Shown here piece after piece: positions 36,835 through 46,600 of a DNA stretch of 64,000 nucleotides. Numbering within the stretch: the first letter of the stretch is position 1; the number at the start of each line of letters is the position of its first letter. Where the stretch lies: the NCBI RefSeq assembly GCF_900141755.1, contig NZ_LT670844.1:3968001-4032000 (forward strand), in the 5' to 3' direction. The translations under genes and the position numbers were made by a program. This stretch comes from Bradyrhizobium lablabi (GTDB lineage: Bacteria > Pseudomonadota > Alphaproteobacteria > Rhizobiales > Xanthobacteraceae). The notes under the pieces are model-generated. The model did no database searches, had not been told where the DNA came from, and was given only the letters and a program-made list of their open reading frames with translations.

Positions 36835-37194
36835 ATGTCTCGCGTCAAACGCGGTGTGACCTCTCACGCCAAGCACAAGAAAGTCTACAAGGCCGCCAAA
36901 GGCTTTTACGGCCGCCGCAAGAACACCATCCGCGCCGCCAAGGCCGCCGTCGAGAAGGCCGGGCAATACGCCTTTCGCGACCGCAAGCGCAAGAAGCGCA
37001 CGTTCCGCGCGCTGTGGATTCAGCGCCTCAACGCCGCGGTGCGTCCGTTCGGCATGACCTACAGCGTGTTTATCAACGGCCTGTCCAAATCGGGCATCAC
37101 GGTCGACCGCAAGGTGCTCTCGGACCTCGCCATCAACGAGCCGGCGGCGTTCCAGGCGATCGCCGAAAAGGCCAAGGCCGCGCTGGCGGCCTGA
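36835..37194 (+). CDS. rplT: 50S ribosomal protein L20
   Basis: 119 residues: [40 protein letters not shown] and [20 protein letters not shown] are diagnostic. It binds 23S rRNA early in 50S assembly. In other bacteria L20 represses its own operon through a leader structure; here the candidate leader is the hairpin region before rpmI. Confidence 0.98.
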   Translation: MSRVKRGVTSHAKHKKVYKAAKGFYGRRKNTIRAAKAAVEKAGQYAFRDRKRKKRTFRALWIQRLNAAVRPFGMTYSVFINGLSKSGITVDRKVLSDLAINEPAAFQAIAEKAKAALAA

Positions 37195-37204
37195 AACCAG
37201 GGCG

Positions 37205-37881
37205 TTAGCGGGGCCGCGAAGGTTGAGCCGCTTTCAGCGCCCTGCGCGAGTAACGCTGGGCGACATCGGCCCGGCAAAAGGCGGTGAACGACAGATACAT
37301 GGTGCCGGACTCGTTCCGGTATTTTCGGTCGCAGACCCGCATTTCGCGTTGATAGAGGCGTCTCTGGAGATCCTTCAGTCGAGCAAAAAAGTCGCCTTCG
37401 CATTTCTTCTCGACGACGGCGCCCAGGCCAATGTCGCCGCTGGCGCCGAATTCGCAGGCCTCGAATATCTTCATCGCGCGGTCGCAGCTCGGAGCCTCCT
37501 TCAGCGCCACGACGATGTCGTCGAACTGCGTCGACTTGGCCGGGCACGCTTCCGGTAGTGGCGATTTGGCGGCCTCGGCGTCGCACTTCTTCTTGATGAT
37601 GGCGCTTAACTCATCGGCGCGGCGGGAGGCATATTCGCAGGCATCCAATACGGGGCCGCTGGCGCCCTGACACAGCGCCAGGTCGCTGTTCAGGCCGCTG
37701 CTGTCTTCGTACCGGCAGGCCTCGAATATCTGGTTTGCTTTTAGGCAGCTCGGGGCCTTGTTCAGCGCGGCAGCGATGTCCTCGAAACGGGTCGATTTGG
37801 CCGGGCAGTCTCCCGCTTGCACCGATGGGCGGCCAGTGACAAGGCGACAGCCAGGCCGGCCAGGCAAAGCTTAGAGCGCAT
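37205..37881 (-). CDS. Cys-rich periplasmic protein of unknown function, signal peptide out of frame
   Basis: The body shows two related units, CPAKSTRFEDIAAALNKAPSC and CPAKSTQFDDIVVALKEAPSC, each followed by a FEAC motif, then a basic C-terminal domain (FFARLKDLQRRLYQREMRVC). The even cysteine spacing suggests disulfides in the periplasm. An ATG at 37881 with AGGGA 8 nt upstream gives a classic signal peptide (MRSKLCLAGLAVALSLAA), but it is one base out of frame with the body, the shift falling near 37826. Otherwise the body has only a weak start at 37867 without a signal peptide. A one-base deletion (real or sequencing) is the simplest reading. It ends convergently 10 bp from rplT. Confidence 0.7.
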
Positions 37882-38036
37882 CGCATGTTCCCTACTCGAA
37901 CAAAGCTTGGTGCGGAGACGGTCGAGAGGGGTTCAAAAAGCGCGGAACCATCGATCCCGAATTCGCGGCTTTTTGCTTGACCTTTCGGCCCCGGCGCGGC
38001 CACAACCAGCGGCCTTTTGGAAGTAGAGATTGATCC

Positions 38037-39119
38037 ATGACCGACCTCGCAACGCTTGAAGAAACCATTCTCGGCCAGATCGCCGCCGCCAATGATGAGG
38101 CGGCGCTGGAGGCCGTGCGGGTCGCGTCGCTCGGCAAGAAGGGCTCGATCTCGGCACTATTGGCAACGCTCGGCAAGATGTCGCCGGACGAACGCAAGAC
38201 CGAAGGCGCCAAAATCAACCTGGCCAAGGATGCCGTGACCGAGGCGCTGGCCGCGCGGCGCGAAATATTGAAATCCGCCGCATTGGATGCGCGGCTTTCG
38301 ACCGAGACCATCGATGTCACGCTGCCGGTGCGCGAGGCGCCCGCCGAAGCGGGCCGGACTCATCCGCTCAGCCAGGTCTTCGAGGAGGTCAACACCATCT
38401 TTGCCGACATGGGATTTGCCGTCGCCGAAGGCCCCGACATCGAAACCGACGATTACAATTTTACAAAACTGAATTTCCCGGAGGGCCATCCGGCGCGGGA
38501 GATGCACGACACGTTTTTCTTCAATCCGAAGCCCGACGGCTCGCGGATGCTGTTGCGCACCCATACCTCGCCGGTGCAGGTGCGCACCATGCTGACCCAA
38601 AAGCCGCCGATCCGCATCATCTGCCCGGGCCGCACCTATCGCATCGATTCGGACGCCACCCACACGCCGCAGTTTCACCAGGTCGAGGGCCTCGTGATCG
38701 ACAAGGGCTCGCATCTCGGCCACCTCAAATGGATCCTGCACGAGTTCTGCAAGGCCTTCTTCGAGGTCGATCACATCAACATGCGCTTCCGCCCGTCGTT
38801 CTTTCCCTTCACCGAGCCGTCGCTGGAAGTCGATATCCAGTGCCGGCGCGACAAAGGCGAGATTCGTTTCGGCGAAGGCGAAGACTGGCTGGAGATTCTG
38901 GGCTGCGGCATGGTACATGCGAACGTGCTGCGCGCCTGCGGCATCGATCCCGACGTCTACCAGGGTTTTGCCTGGGGCATGGGCATCGACCGCATCGCGA
39001 TGCTGAAATACGGCATGTCCGATCTGCGGCAATTGTTCGAAAGCGACGTGCGCTGGCTCAATCACTACGGCTTCAAGCCGCTCGAGGTCCCAACCCTCGC
39101 GGGAGGATTGAGCTCGTGA
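38037..39119 (+). CDS. pheS: Phenylalanine-tRNA ligase alpha subunit
   Basis: 360 residues. After the N-terminal coiled-coil ([20 protein letters not shown]) comes the class II synthetase core: motif 2 region [39 protein letters not shown] and motif 3 [20 protein letters not shown]. It charges tRNA-Phe together with PheT. The stop overlaps a GTG start for the DUF559 gene that separates it from pheT. Confidence 0.98.
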   Translation: MTDLATLEETILGQIAAANDEAALEAVRVASLGKKGSISALLATLGKMSPDERKTEGAKINLAKDAVTEALAARREILKSAALDARLSTETIDVTLPVREAPAEAGRTHPLSQVFEEVNTIFADMGFAVAEGPDIETDDYNFTKLNFPEGHPAREMHDTFFFNPKPDGSRMLLRTHTSPVQVRTMLTQKPPIRIICPGRTYRIDSDATHTPQFHQVEGLVIDKGSHLGHLKWILHEFCKAFFEVDHINMRFRPSFFPFTEPSLEVDIQCRRDKGEIRFGEGEDWLEILGCGMVHANVLRACGIDPDVYQGFAWGMGIDRIAMLKYGMSDLRQLFESDVRWLNHYGFKPLEVPTLAGGLSS

Positions 39120-39763
39120 ATTTGGTCGCGGTTGAGTTCGTGGCTCTCATGAAGACTGCCGTCGCTGAGAGAGCCCCCACCCTAGCCCTCCCCCGCAAGC
39201 GGGAGAGGGAACGCACTAATCTTGGGGCGAACAACAGTGCATCCATTCGGCGAAGTGAGCCCCCTCTCCCGCTTGCGGGGGAGGGTTGGGGTGGGGGTGT
39301 CGCCGCATCGGAGGTCTCGAAGGACGAAAAGAAGCCGAACTGGAAGGTCTCTTCCAAATTGCGGTCCAACGCGCGGGCTCTCAGAAAAAATTCCACCGAC
39401 GCCGAACGAATACTTTGGTCCGAGCTTGGCGATCACCGCTTGATCGGCGCCAGCTTCCGGCGACAAGTCCCGATCGCAAACTATATCGCCGACTTCGTGT
39501 GCCATGCTGCAAAGCTCGTGATTGAGCTCGATGGCGGACAACATTTTTCTGATCAGGCCGAGCAGGCTGACGCTGCACGCTCAGCTACCATCGAGACCCG
39601 AGGCTTCATGGTTCTGCGCTACGGCAATCACGACGTCATGAGCAATCGGGCTGGCGTTCTCGAAACAATCGCCGCCGCCGTCGCGGAGAGAGCCCCCACC
39701 CTGACCCTCCCCCGCAAGCGGGAGAGGGGACAAGAGAAGCCTGCCGGGAAACGATCCTCATGA
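39116..39763 (+). CDS. DUF559 (Vsr/restriction-endonuclease-like) nuclease gene between pheS and pheT
   Basis: 215 residues from a GTG (39116) that overlaps the pheS stop and has GGGAGG 9 nt upstream; an internal ATG at 39149 is the alternative. The last four bases overlap pheT (ATGA). The DUF559 core spans about residues 80-195: [51 protein letters not shown] and [16 protein letters not shown]. Asp and the E-x-D-G-x-x-H cluster are the expected metal site. The first about 60 residues and the last about 20 are translations of palindromic repeat arms. Probably a DNA endonuclease of unknown role. Confidence 0.85.
   Translation: MNLVAVEFVALMKTAVAERAPTLALPRKRERERTNLGANNSASIRRSEPPLPLAGEGWGGGVAASEVSKDEKKPNWKVSSKLRSNARALRKNSTDAERILWSELGDHRLIGASFRRQVPIANYIADFVCHAAKLVIELDGGQHFSDQAEQADAARSATIETRGFMVLRYGNHDVMSNRAGVLETIAAAVAERAPTLTLPRKRERGQEKPAGKRSS
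39158..39210 (+). repeat. Left direct copy of the repeat arm flanking DUF559
   Basis: A 53-bp arm, GCCGTCGCTGAGAGAGCCCC onward through the CCCCCGCAAGCGGGAG palindrome, matches 39677-39729 at 49 of 53 positions in the same orientation. Together with 39256-39303 it makes a complete family A element like the one at 1497-1632. Confidence 0.85.
39256..39303 (-). repeat. Inverted arm of the family A element inside DUF559
   Basis: CCCCTCTCCCGCTTGCGGGG and the following GAGGGTTGGGGTGGGGG are the inverted counterpart of 39158-39210. The 45-bp centre between them shares AACA(A)CAGTGCATCCATT-like sequence with the trpA-trpB element. Confidence 0.8.
39677..39729 (+). repeat. Right direct copy of the repeat arm flanking DUF559
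   Basis: Near-identical (49/53) to 39158-39210 in the same orientation, 519 bp away, so the nuclease domain lies between direct repeats. It is translated as [15 protein letters not shown] at the C terminus, just ahead of the pheT start. Confidence 0.85.
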
Positions 39764-42168
39764 AATTCACCCTCTCCTGGCTCAAGGAGCATCTCGACAC
39801 CGACGAGCCGCTGGAAAAACTCGCCGACAAGCTCACGATGATCGGGCTCGAGGTCGAGAGCATCGAGGACAAGGCGACGGCGCTGGCACCATTCATCGTT
39901 GCGCGCGTCATTTCGGCCGAGCAGCATCCGAATGCGGATCGTTTGCGGGTCTGCATGGTCGATCCCGGCAACGGTGCCGCACCGGTGCAGGTGGTCTGCG
40001 GCGCGCCGAATGCGCGCGCCGGGCTTGTCAGCGTGTTCTCGCCGCCCGGAACTTTCATTCCCGGCAAGAACATCACGCTCGGCGTCGGCACCATTCGCGG
40101 CGTCGAGAGCCGCGGCATGCTGTGCTCGGCGGCCGAACTGCAGATCTCCGAGGATCACGACGGCATCATGGAGCTGCCGGCCGGCGCTCCGATCGGTGCG
40201 CCTTACGCCGAATGGGCCGGGCTCGGCGATCCCGTGCTGGAGATCAACCTGACGCCGAACCGGCAGGATTGCACCGGCGTGCACGGCATCGCCCGCGATC
40301 TTGCGGCCGCCGATATGGGCAAGTTCAAGGACCCGGCGATCCGCCCGATCAAAGGCGAATTCCCCTGCCCGGTGCAGGTCACGATCGAGGACCCGAAATT
40401 ATGTCCGGGTTTTGCGCTTCGTCTGGTGCGCGGCGTCAAGAACGGGCCGTCGCCGGAATGGCTGCAGAAGCGCCTCACCTCGATCGGCTTGCGGCCGATC
40501 AATGTGCTGGTCGATATCACCAATTTCATGACCTACGACCGCGCCCGGCCGCTGCATGTGTTCGACGCGGCGAAAGTGAAGGGCAATCTCACCGTGCGCC
40601 ACGCCCGCGACGGCGAGACGCTGCTGGCGCTCGACGGCCGCACCTACACGCTCGACAGCACGATGTGCGTCATCGCCGACGATCACGGCGTCGAATCGCT
40701 CGCCGGCGTCATGGGCGGCGAAGCTTCCGGCTGCTCGGAAGAGACCACCGACGTGCTGATCGAATCGGCGCTGTGGAACGAGATCAACATCGCCCAGACC
40801 GGCCGCAAGCTCGGCATCAATTCGGACGCGCGCTATCGTTTCGAGCGCGGCGTCGATCCGGCCTTCATGGTGCCCGGCCTCGAGATGGCGACAAGACTGG
40901 TGATGGAGATGTGCGGCGGCACGCCATCGGAAAATGTCGTGGTCGGCAAAACCTTCGGCGACGACCGCGTGATCGATTTTCCGCTTCAAGAAGTGAAGCG
41001 CCTCGCCGGCATCGACGTGCCGCTGCCCGAGGTGAAAATGATCCTCACCCGTCTCGGCTTCATGGTTGCCGGCAACGGCCCGGCGTTGAAGATCGCGGTG
41101 CCGTCCTGGCGCACCGATGTGCACGGCAAGGCCGATATCGTTGAGGAGATCGTGCGTATTGTCGGCGTCGACAAGGTGCCGATGACGCCGTTCGAGCGCG
41201 GCGACGCGCCGCGCAAGCCGGTGCTGAGCCCGATCCAGCTGCGCACCCGCCGCGCCAAGCGCGCGCTTGGCGCGCGCGGCATGGTCGAGGCGGTGACGTG
41301 GTCGTTCATCTCAAAGCCGGCCGCCGAATTGTTCGGCGGCGGCCAGAGTGAGCTCGCGCTCGCCAATCCCATTGCGTCTGACATGTCCGACATGCGGCCG
41401 AGCCTGTTGCCCGGTCTGGTCACGGCGGCCCAGGCGAATTCCGATCGCGGTTTTGCGGATGTGGCGCTGTTCGAGGTCGGACAGATCTTTAGAGGCGACC
41501 GACCGGACGATGAGCTAATCGCGGCATCCGGCGTTCGCCACGGCTTTGCGTCCTCAAAGGGGGTAGGGCGGCACTGGTCCGGCTCGGCCATGGCCGACGC
41601 GCTCGACGCCAAGGCCGATGCGTTCGCGGTGCTGTCAGCCGCCGGCGCGCCGATGCAGGCGCTGCAGGCCATACCCGGCGGCCCGGACTGGCTGCACCCC
41701 GGACGATCCGGCACCATCCAGATCGGTCCGCAGAACGTGCTGGGCTATTTCGGCGAATTGCATCCCCGCGCGCTGGAAGCGCTGCGCGCTGATGGCCCGC
41801 TGATGGCGTTCGAGGTGATCCTCGACCGGATTCCGGAAGCCAAACGGCGGCCGACCCGCGCCAAGCCTGTGCTCGAGCTGTCGCCGTTCCAGCCGGTGTC
41901 GCGCGATTTCGCCTTCATCGTCGATCGCAGCGTCAAGGCCGGCGACATTGTCCGCGCGGCGCAAGGCGCGGACAAGAAGCTGATCACCGATGTCAGCGTG
42001 TTCGACGTCTATGAAGGCAAGGGCATCGAGGACGGCAAGAAATCCATCGCGATTGCGGTGACGATCCAGCCGCGTGAAAAGACCCTGACCGATCAGGAGA
42101 TCGAGGCGGTCGCCGCCAAGATCGTAGCCGAGGTGACAAAGAAGACCGGCGGCGTGCTTCGCGGATGA
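39760..42168 (+). CDS. pheT: Phenylalanine-tRNA ligase beta subunit
   Basis: 802 residues. Domain order as in bacterial PheT: the EMAP/tRNA-binding OB fold ([35 protein letters not shown]), B3/B4 editing domain ([40 protein letters not shown]), B5, the catalytic-like core ([14 protein letters not shown]), and the C-terminal anticodon-binding fold ([20 protein letters not shown]). Start overlaps the DUF559 stop by 4 bp and its own stop overlaps tauE. Confidence 0.98.
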   Translation: MKFTLSWLKEHLDTDEPLEKLADKLTMIGLEVESIEDKATALAPFIVARVISAEQHPNADRLRVCMVDPGNGAAPVQVVCGAPNARAGLVSVFSPPGTFIPGKNITLGVGTIRGVESRGMLCSAAELQISEDHDGIMELPAGAPIGAPYAEWAGLGDPVLEINLTPNRQDCTGVHGIARDLAAADMGKFKDPAIRPIKGEFPCPVQVTIEDPKLCPGFALRLVRGVKNGPSPEWLQKRLTSIGLRPINVLVDITNFMTYDRARPLHVFDAAKVKGNLTVRHARDGETLLALDGRTYTLDSTMCVIADDHGVESLAGVMGGEASGCSEETTDVLIESALWNEINIAQTGRKLGINSDARYRFERGVDPAFMVPGLEMATRLVMEMCGGTPSENVVVGKTFGDDRVIDFPLQEVKRLAGIDVPLPEVKMILTRLGFMVAGNGPALKIAVPSWRTDVHGKADIVEEIVRIVGVDKVPMTPFERGDAPRKPVLSPIQLRTRRAKRALGARGMVEAVTWSFISKPAAELFGGGQSELALANPIASDMSDMRPSLLPGLVTAAQANSDRGFADVALFEVGQIFRGDRPDDELIAASGVRHGFASSKGVGRHWSGSAMADALDAKADAFAVLSAAGAPMQALQAIPGGPDWLHPGRSGTIQIGPQNVLGYFGELHPRALEALRADGPLMAFEVILDRIPEAKRRPTRAKPVLELSPFQPVSRDFAFIVDRSVKAGDIVRAAQGADKKLITDVSVFDVYEGKGIEDGKKSIAIAVTIQPREKTLTDQEIEAVAAKIVAEVTKKTGGVLRG

Positions 42169-42935
42169 ACCCTTCTGGCATCATCCCGGCCGATGTCAGC
42201 CTCAACGCCGCCATCGCGATCTGCGCGATTGCTTTTGTCTCGGGGACGGCGCGCGGATTTTCCGGTTTCGGCTCGGCGCTGATCTTCATGCCCTTGGCAA
42301 GCAGCCTGGCGGCGCCGCGCCTGGTCGCGGCCTTATTGCTCATCATCGATTTCGTCGCCGCCGCGCCGCTGGTTCCCAATGCGTGGAAACAGGCGGATCG
42401 CAGGGCAACCGCGGTGATGGTGCTCGGCGCCCTGATCGGCGTGCCGATCGGTACGTACTTCCTCAGCCGCCTCGAGCCGGTGACGACGCGCTGGATCATC
42501 TCCGGCTTCGTGTTTGCGCTCTTGCTGCTGCTGTTGTCGGGCTGGCGTTATCGGGGAAAAGACCATGCTGCGCTTTCGATCGGCATCGGCAGCTTGTCCG
42601 GCTTCTGCAGTGGGCTGGCGCAAACCGGCGGACCGCCGATCGTGGCCTATTGGCTCGGCCGGCCGATTTCGTCAGTGATCGCGCGCGCCAACATCCTGTT
42701 GTTTTTCGGCGCTTCCGACTTCTTCTCCGCCGTGAGCTACGCGCTCACCGGATTGATCACTGCGGACGCCATCCGATTTTCATGTCTGGTCGGCCCGGTC
42801 TATGGCATCGGCGTCTGGTTCGGCGCGCAACTATTCGGCCGCGCCAGCGAGACGCTGTTCCGTGCGATCTGCTACGCCCTGATCGCAGCGGCTGTCATCA
42901 TCGGCCTGCCGGTGCTCGATGGCGTGCTGCGCTAG
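42165..42935 (+). CDS. TauE/SafE-family sulfite/anion exporter
   Basis: 256 residues with seven to eight hydrophobic segments ([58 protein letters not shown], ATPase motifs absent). The twin repeats containing [12 protein letters not shown] are the TauE/SafE signature. Family members export sulfite, sulfoacetate or related small anions. It overlaps pheT by 4 bp, so expression is likely coupled, though no functional link is obvious. Confidence 0.9.
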   Translation: MNPSGIIPADVSLNAAIAICAIAFVSGTARGFSGFGSALIFMPLASSLAAPRLVAALLLIIDFVAAAPLVPNAWKQADRRATAVMVLGALIGVPIGTYFLSRLEPVTTRWIISGFVFALLLLLLSGWRYRGKDHAALSIGIGSLSGFCSGLAQTGGPPIVAYWLGRPISSVIARANILLFFGASDFFSAVSYALTGLITADAIRFSCLVGPVYGIGVWFGAQLFGRASETLFRAICYALIAAAVIIGLPVLDGVLR

Positions 42936-42936
42936 C

Positions 42937-43036
42937 GCATGATCCGGAAAAGTGGGTACCGGTTTTCCGAAAAGATCATGCTCGAACAAAAAGATAGAGC
43001 GGGATGACGATTCGAAGAAAAATCATCACGCTCTAG
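42937..43036. repeat. Dispersed GCATGATCCGGAAAA palindromic element
   Basis: GCATGATC (42937-42944) pairs with GATCATGC (42974-42981), with CCGGAAAA/TTTTCCG inside. A second hairpin, TAGAGCG..GATGA / TCATC..CGCTCTA, completes the unit. This sequence is a common dispersed repeat in Rhizobiales, recognised from memory. It sits between convergent genes. Confidence 0.8.
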
Positions 43037-43108
43037 TCTGCGCCTCCGGCCGCGCCTCTCTCAATTGATCGGCGCTCCCGGGAGCGCGGATGCTCGGCGA
43101 GGGAGAGC

Positions 43109-44518
43109 TCAATTTATCGGCGCTCCCGAACGGGCGCGGCGGCGGTGTTTTGCCACCGGGGGCGGCGCCGCGACGGGTTCGGTATCCTTCAGCGCGCCGA
43201 TCCTTCGCAGCGCCGCTTCCGCGGCGCGTTCGCCGCTTTCCCAGGCGCCGTCGACCGTTCCCCACAGGGTTTCGTGGGTGGCTTCGCCGGCGAGGAACAT
43301 GCAGCCGATCGGCTCGGCGAGGATCTTTCGTGACGGCTGCGCGCCCGGCGCGGCCGACGACATCGCGCCAAGCGCGAACGGCGCGGCGTTCCAGCGCGTC
43401 GCGCTCGTTTTCTTGACCGCGGCAGCCGTTTCGCTGCCAAACAGTTTTGTCAGCCATTCCGTGGCAAATGCCACCATCGCCTTTTCGCCCTGGCCTGAAA
43501 GATCGCGGCCGAACGAACCCGCGACATCGATCGAACACAAGGATGAGCCGCCGATATTGGCAAGCAGGAGCGCCGTGCGCGTCGAATTGCTCTGCTCGAT
43601 CATGATCTCGTCGCGCCCAAGTCCCAGCGGATTGCCCGGCAGTTGCAGCACAATGTGATCGTAGCTGCCGAGGCTCAGTTTGGCCGCGGCGTCGAGCTGG
43701 CGCTTGGGGATATCGGGCGTGAATTTGATATTGCCTGATGTCAGTACGTTGCTCGATACCGTGATGACGGCGGCGCGCGCGGCGATCTTGCCGGCTTGCG
43801 TCTCCACCATCACATCGCGGCCGCTCCAACTGACGCGGCTTGCCGGCGTCGACAGCGAAAGTGGAATCTGGTCGGCGAGTTTTGTGATCAGCGTGCCGAG
43901 GCCCTGGCGGCAGGCGATCGCGGCGCTGCGATCCCCGGCGCGGGCCTTGTCGATCACGGAGATATCCTTCAGATCCTTGCCTGTGGCGCTGGCGCCGAGC
44001 ACGAATTCCGCAGTACCCGCCCAGTCGCCGAGATCCTTCGGCAGCACAGCAGCGCAGGCAACATCGGCCTTGCCGCGCGAGGCCTCGTCGAGGGCGCGGT
44101 TGGCACGCACCAGAGCCGCCAAAAATTCCTCGGTTTCGCCGGCGCGCGCATTGCGGCGGCCGATGCGAATTTTCTGACCCAGTGGCGCTGCCGCGATGTC
44201 GAGCCCCGCACTGCGCCCGAGCTTGATCATGGGATTGTCGGGATTATGCAGCCAGCGCGCGCCGCGATCGAACGGCACCTCGAATGTCGCGCTGTCGGTG
44301 AGGCAGCGGCCTCCGATCCGGTCCGTCGCCTCCACGACGATTACCTTGCGATTCGCCGCGATGATCCGCCGCGCCGCAGCAATTCCGGCAGCACCCGCGC
44401 CGATCACGACAATGTCAGCCTCGCGCGGCAACGGCGCGGCGAACGCGCGCGATCCAAGCGCCGGCGCCGCCGCAACGGCCGCGGAAGCCGACAGGAAATC
44501 GCGGCGGGTCATTGTCAT
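43109..44518 (-). CDS. Tat-exported flavin amine oxidase
   Basis: 469 residues from ATG 44518. The N terminus MTMTRRDFLSASAAVAAAPA is a twin-arginine signal ending at AFA. The FAD-binding Rossmann motif is DIVVIGAGAAGIAAARRI with VVEATDRIGGRCLTDS and the RG-A-RWLHNP segment; the C-terminal FAD motif is GCMFLAGEATHETLWGTVDGAWESG. This is a flavin monoamine-oxidase/NAD(P)-binding FAD protein acting in the periplasm; the amine substrate is unknown. A 20-bp near-duplicate of the 3' end (43061-43080) lies just beyond the stop. Confidence 0.9.
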   Translation of the reverse strand: MTMTRRDFLSASAAVAAAPALGSRAFAAPLPREADIVVIGAGAAGIAAARRIIAANRKVIVVEATDRIGGRCLTDSATFEVPFDRGARWLHNPDNPMIKLGRSAGLDIAAAPLGQKIRIGRRNARAGETEEFLAALVRANRALDEASRGKADVACAAVLPKDLGDWAGTAEFVLGASATGKDLKDISVIDKARAGDRSAAIACRQGLGTLITKLADQIPLSLSTPASRVSWSGRDVMVETQAGKIAARAAVITVSSNVLTSGNIKFTPDIPKRQLDAAAKLSLGSYDHIVLQLPGNPLGLGRDEIMIEQSNSTRTALLLANIGGSSLCSIDVAGSFGRDLSGQGEKAMVAFATEWLTKLFGSETAAAVKKTSATRWNAAPFALGAMSSAAPGAQPSRKILAEPIGCMFLAGEATHETLWGTVDGAWESGERAAEAALRRIGALKDTEPVAAPPPVAKHRRRARSGAPIN

Positions 44519-44712
44519 GTCATGGTTTCCGGAAGTTTGAAAAAGCACAGAACATCTAGCGAACTTGCCGCATCCCACAGCCTGCGGCAACCATCATGGT
44601 GAATCAAACATGATTGATCCATCCAAGCCATGAACTAAATTGCAACGGCTTTCGACCATGATAAGGAAACATAAAAAGCTGCCGTAAAAGGCCGCTTGGG
44701 GGAAGGATTGTC

Positions 44713-45678
44713 ATGGGCTCCGTGCTCGATACCGTCGGCAAGCTGATCGCGAGGTACCTCGAGAAGGAGGTGCCGGGCTATGAGCCGTTCACACCGAGCG
44801 ACCCCGAGCATCTGCGCGGCATCATCGAGCAGGGCGACGTGCTGCTGGTCGAAGGCAACAACCGGGTTTCCGGCATCATCAAATATCTTACGCAGTCGAC
44901 CTGGTCGCATGCCGCCCTTTATGTCGGCCCGATCGACGGCGCCGAAGAGCCCAACGGCGAACCCCATGTCCTGATCGAGGCCAATATCGGCGAGGGCGTG
45001 ACCTCGGCGCCGCTGTCGAAATATTTTCCCTATCACACACGGCTGTGCCGCCCGGTCGGGCTGTCGTTCGAAGACCGCTACACCGTGTGCCGCTACGCCA
45101 TCAACCGGATCGGCTTCGGCTACGACACCAAGAACATCCTCGACCTGATGCGCTTTTTGATTCCGCTGCCGATCCCGCAACGCTGGCGGCGGCGAATGAT
45201 CGCATTCGGCTCCGGCGATCCCACCAAGATCATCTGCTCGGCCTTGATCGCGCAGGCCTTCGACGCCGTGCGCTATCCGATCCTGCCCAGGATCACGCGC
45301 GCGGGCTCCAGGCAGGCCCGCCGCGAAATCCTGCACATCCGCGATTCATCGCTCTACATGCCGCGCGATTTCGACATCTCGCCCTATTTCGAAATCGTCA
45401 AACCCACCATCGTGCACGGCTTCGACTACACCGCCCTGCACTGGGCCGACAAGCAGAAGCCGCTCCGGGAGGTAGCGGGCGAATTCGGCCCGTTTCCCGA
45501 AGCGATCAACGCGCCGCCACTTGTTCCTGAAGCGATTGACGAAGAAGCGCCGATTCCGGCTGAAGAAGTAGCACTGGTTGCCGGGGTGACGACGCTGGTC
45601 GAGCGCGTCACCGTCGCGGAGCGTTTCATGTTCGTCGAATATGTTCCGCAGATCAGGCGGCCACGCTTGCTTTCCTGA
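44713..45678 (+). CDS. YiiX/YebB-like permuted papain-like cysteine hydrolase
   Basis: 321 residues. The permuted NlpC/P60 core shows IIEQGDVLLVEGNNRVSGII, the His motif TQSTWSHAALYVGPI and the Cys motif KIICSALIAQAFDAVRYPIL. Members are thought to act on lipid or peptide bonds. The C-terminal 60 residues are Ala/Val/Glu rich and less conserved. The 3' end overlaps the convergent HMG-CoA-lyase gene by 26 bp. Confidence 0.85.
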   Translation: MGSVLDTVGKLIARYLEKEVPGYEPFTPSDPEHLRGIIEQGDVLLVEGNNRVSGIIKYLTQSTWSHAALYVGPIDGAEEPNGEPHVLIEANIGEGVTSAPLSKYFPYHTRLCRPVGLSFEDRYTVCRYAINRIGFGYDTKNILDLMRFLIPLPIPQRWRRRMIAFGSGDPTKIICSALIAQAFDAVRYPILPRITRAGSRQARREILHIRDSSLYMPRDFDISPYFEIVKPTIVHGFDYTALHWADKQKPLREVAGEFGPFPEAINAPPLVPEAIDEEAPIPAEEVALVAGVTTLVERVTVAERFMFVEYVPQIRRPRLLS

Positions 45679-46600
45679 CCGGCAGCCCGGCGCGGGCGAG
45701 GCCGCCATAGAGCGTCTCGTTCGGCATTTCCGATCGCAGGATCGAGCGCACCGCGACCAGTTTTTCAATATCGATGGCGGTATTGAATCCCTTGCTCTCG
45801 CAGAGAAAGACAAGATCCTCGAACACGACATTGCCGGTGGCGCCCGGCGCGAACGGGCAGCCGCCGAGGCCGCCGAGCGAGCCATCGAGGATGCGCGCGC
45901 CGGCATCGAGCGCCGCCGACGCATTGGCGATCCCCATGCCCCTGGTATCGTGCAGGTGAACGCATACCGGCTTCGTGCCGGACATTTTCACGATCGCCTT
46001 GGTGAGTTCGCCCACCTGCTTCGGGCCGGCGAAACCGACGGTATCGGCGACGGCGACGAAATCGACACCGGCCTCGAGACATTTTTCGGCAATCTTGATC
46101 ACCTCACGCGGGTCGACGGGACCTGTGATCGAACAGCCGAGCGCCATCGAGATCGCGGCATTGACGATCGGCTTGTGGGGACTCGCGTCGCGCAACTCGC
46201 AAAGCCGTTTGACATTGGCGATGGCCTGCTCGCGCGACCGGTTCGCATTGGCCTGGCTGTGCTCTTCGGTGGCGGAGACCACGGAAGCAATTTCGGCAAC
46301 GCCTGAGGCCAGCGCCTCATTGACGCCGCGCTCGTTCAGCGCCAGCGCAACGCCGTGCGCGCCCGGAAGCGTTGCCACGGTCTTGACGATGTCGCGCACA
46401 TCGGCGAATTGCGGAAATGTTTTTGCCGGCAGGAACGAGCCAACTTCAAAATGCCGCACGCCGGCGCCGTATTCGTCGCGCAGCCAGTGCTGTTTTGCGG
46501 CCGTCGATGGAAAGGTCTTCACCAGTTGCAGGCCGTCGCGTAGGCCGACCTCACGCAAGCTGACGCGCTCACTGGGATAAACGTCCTGAACTCGGGTCAT
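45653..46600 (-). CDS. Hydroxymethylglutaryl-CoA lyase family protein
   Basis: 315 residues of the HMGL-like TIM-barrel family. The divalent-metal/catalytic residues are in VSLREVGLRDGLQL, HFEVGSFLPAKTFPQFADV and VHLHDTRGMGIANASAAL. The HMG-CoA lyase loop cysteine is in GGLGGCPFAPGATGNVV, as in genuine HMG-CoA lyases. It would cleave HMG-CoA (or a related 3-hydroxyacyl-CoA) to acetoacetate and acetyl-CoA. The ATG overlaps the upstream CoA transferase stop by 4 bp, indicating they act on the same acid. Confidence 0.9.
   Translation of the reverse strand: MTRVQDVYPSERVSLREVGLRDGLQLVKTFPSTAAKQHWLRDEYGAGVRHFEVGSFLPAKTFPQFADVRDIVKTVATLPGAHGVALALNERGVNEALASGVAEIASVVSATEEHSQANANRSREQAIANVKRLCELRDASPHKPIVNAAISMALGCSITGPVDPREVIKIAEKCLEAGVDFVAVADTVGFAGPKQVGELTKAIVKMSGTKPVCVHLHDTRGMGIANASAALDAGARILDGSLGGLGGCPFAPGATGNVVFEDLVFLCESKGFNTAIDIEKLVAVRSILRSEMPNETLYGGLARAGLPVRKASVAA

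Noticed and set aside
37900..38036. T-box or attenuator leader before pheS
   Set aside because: No T-box core sequence and no terminator/antiterminator pair or Phe-rich leader ORF could be seen.
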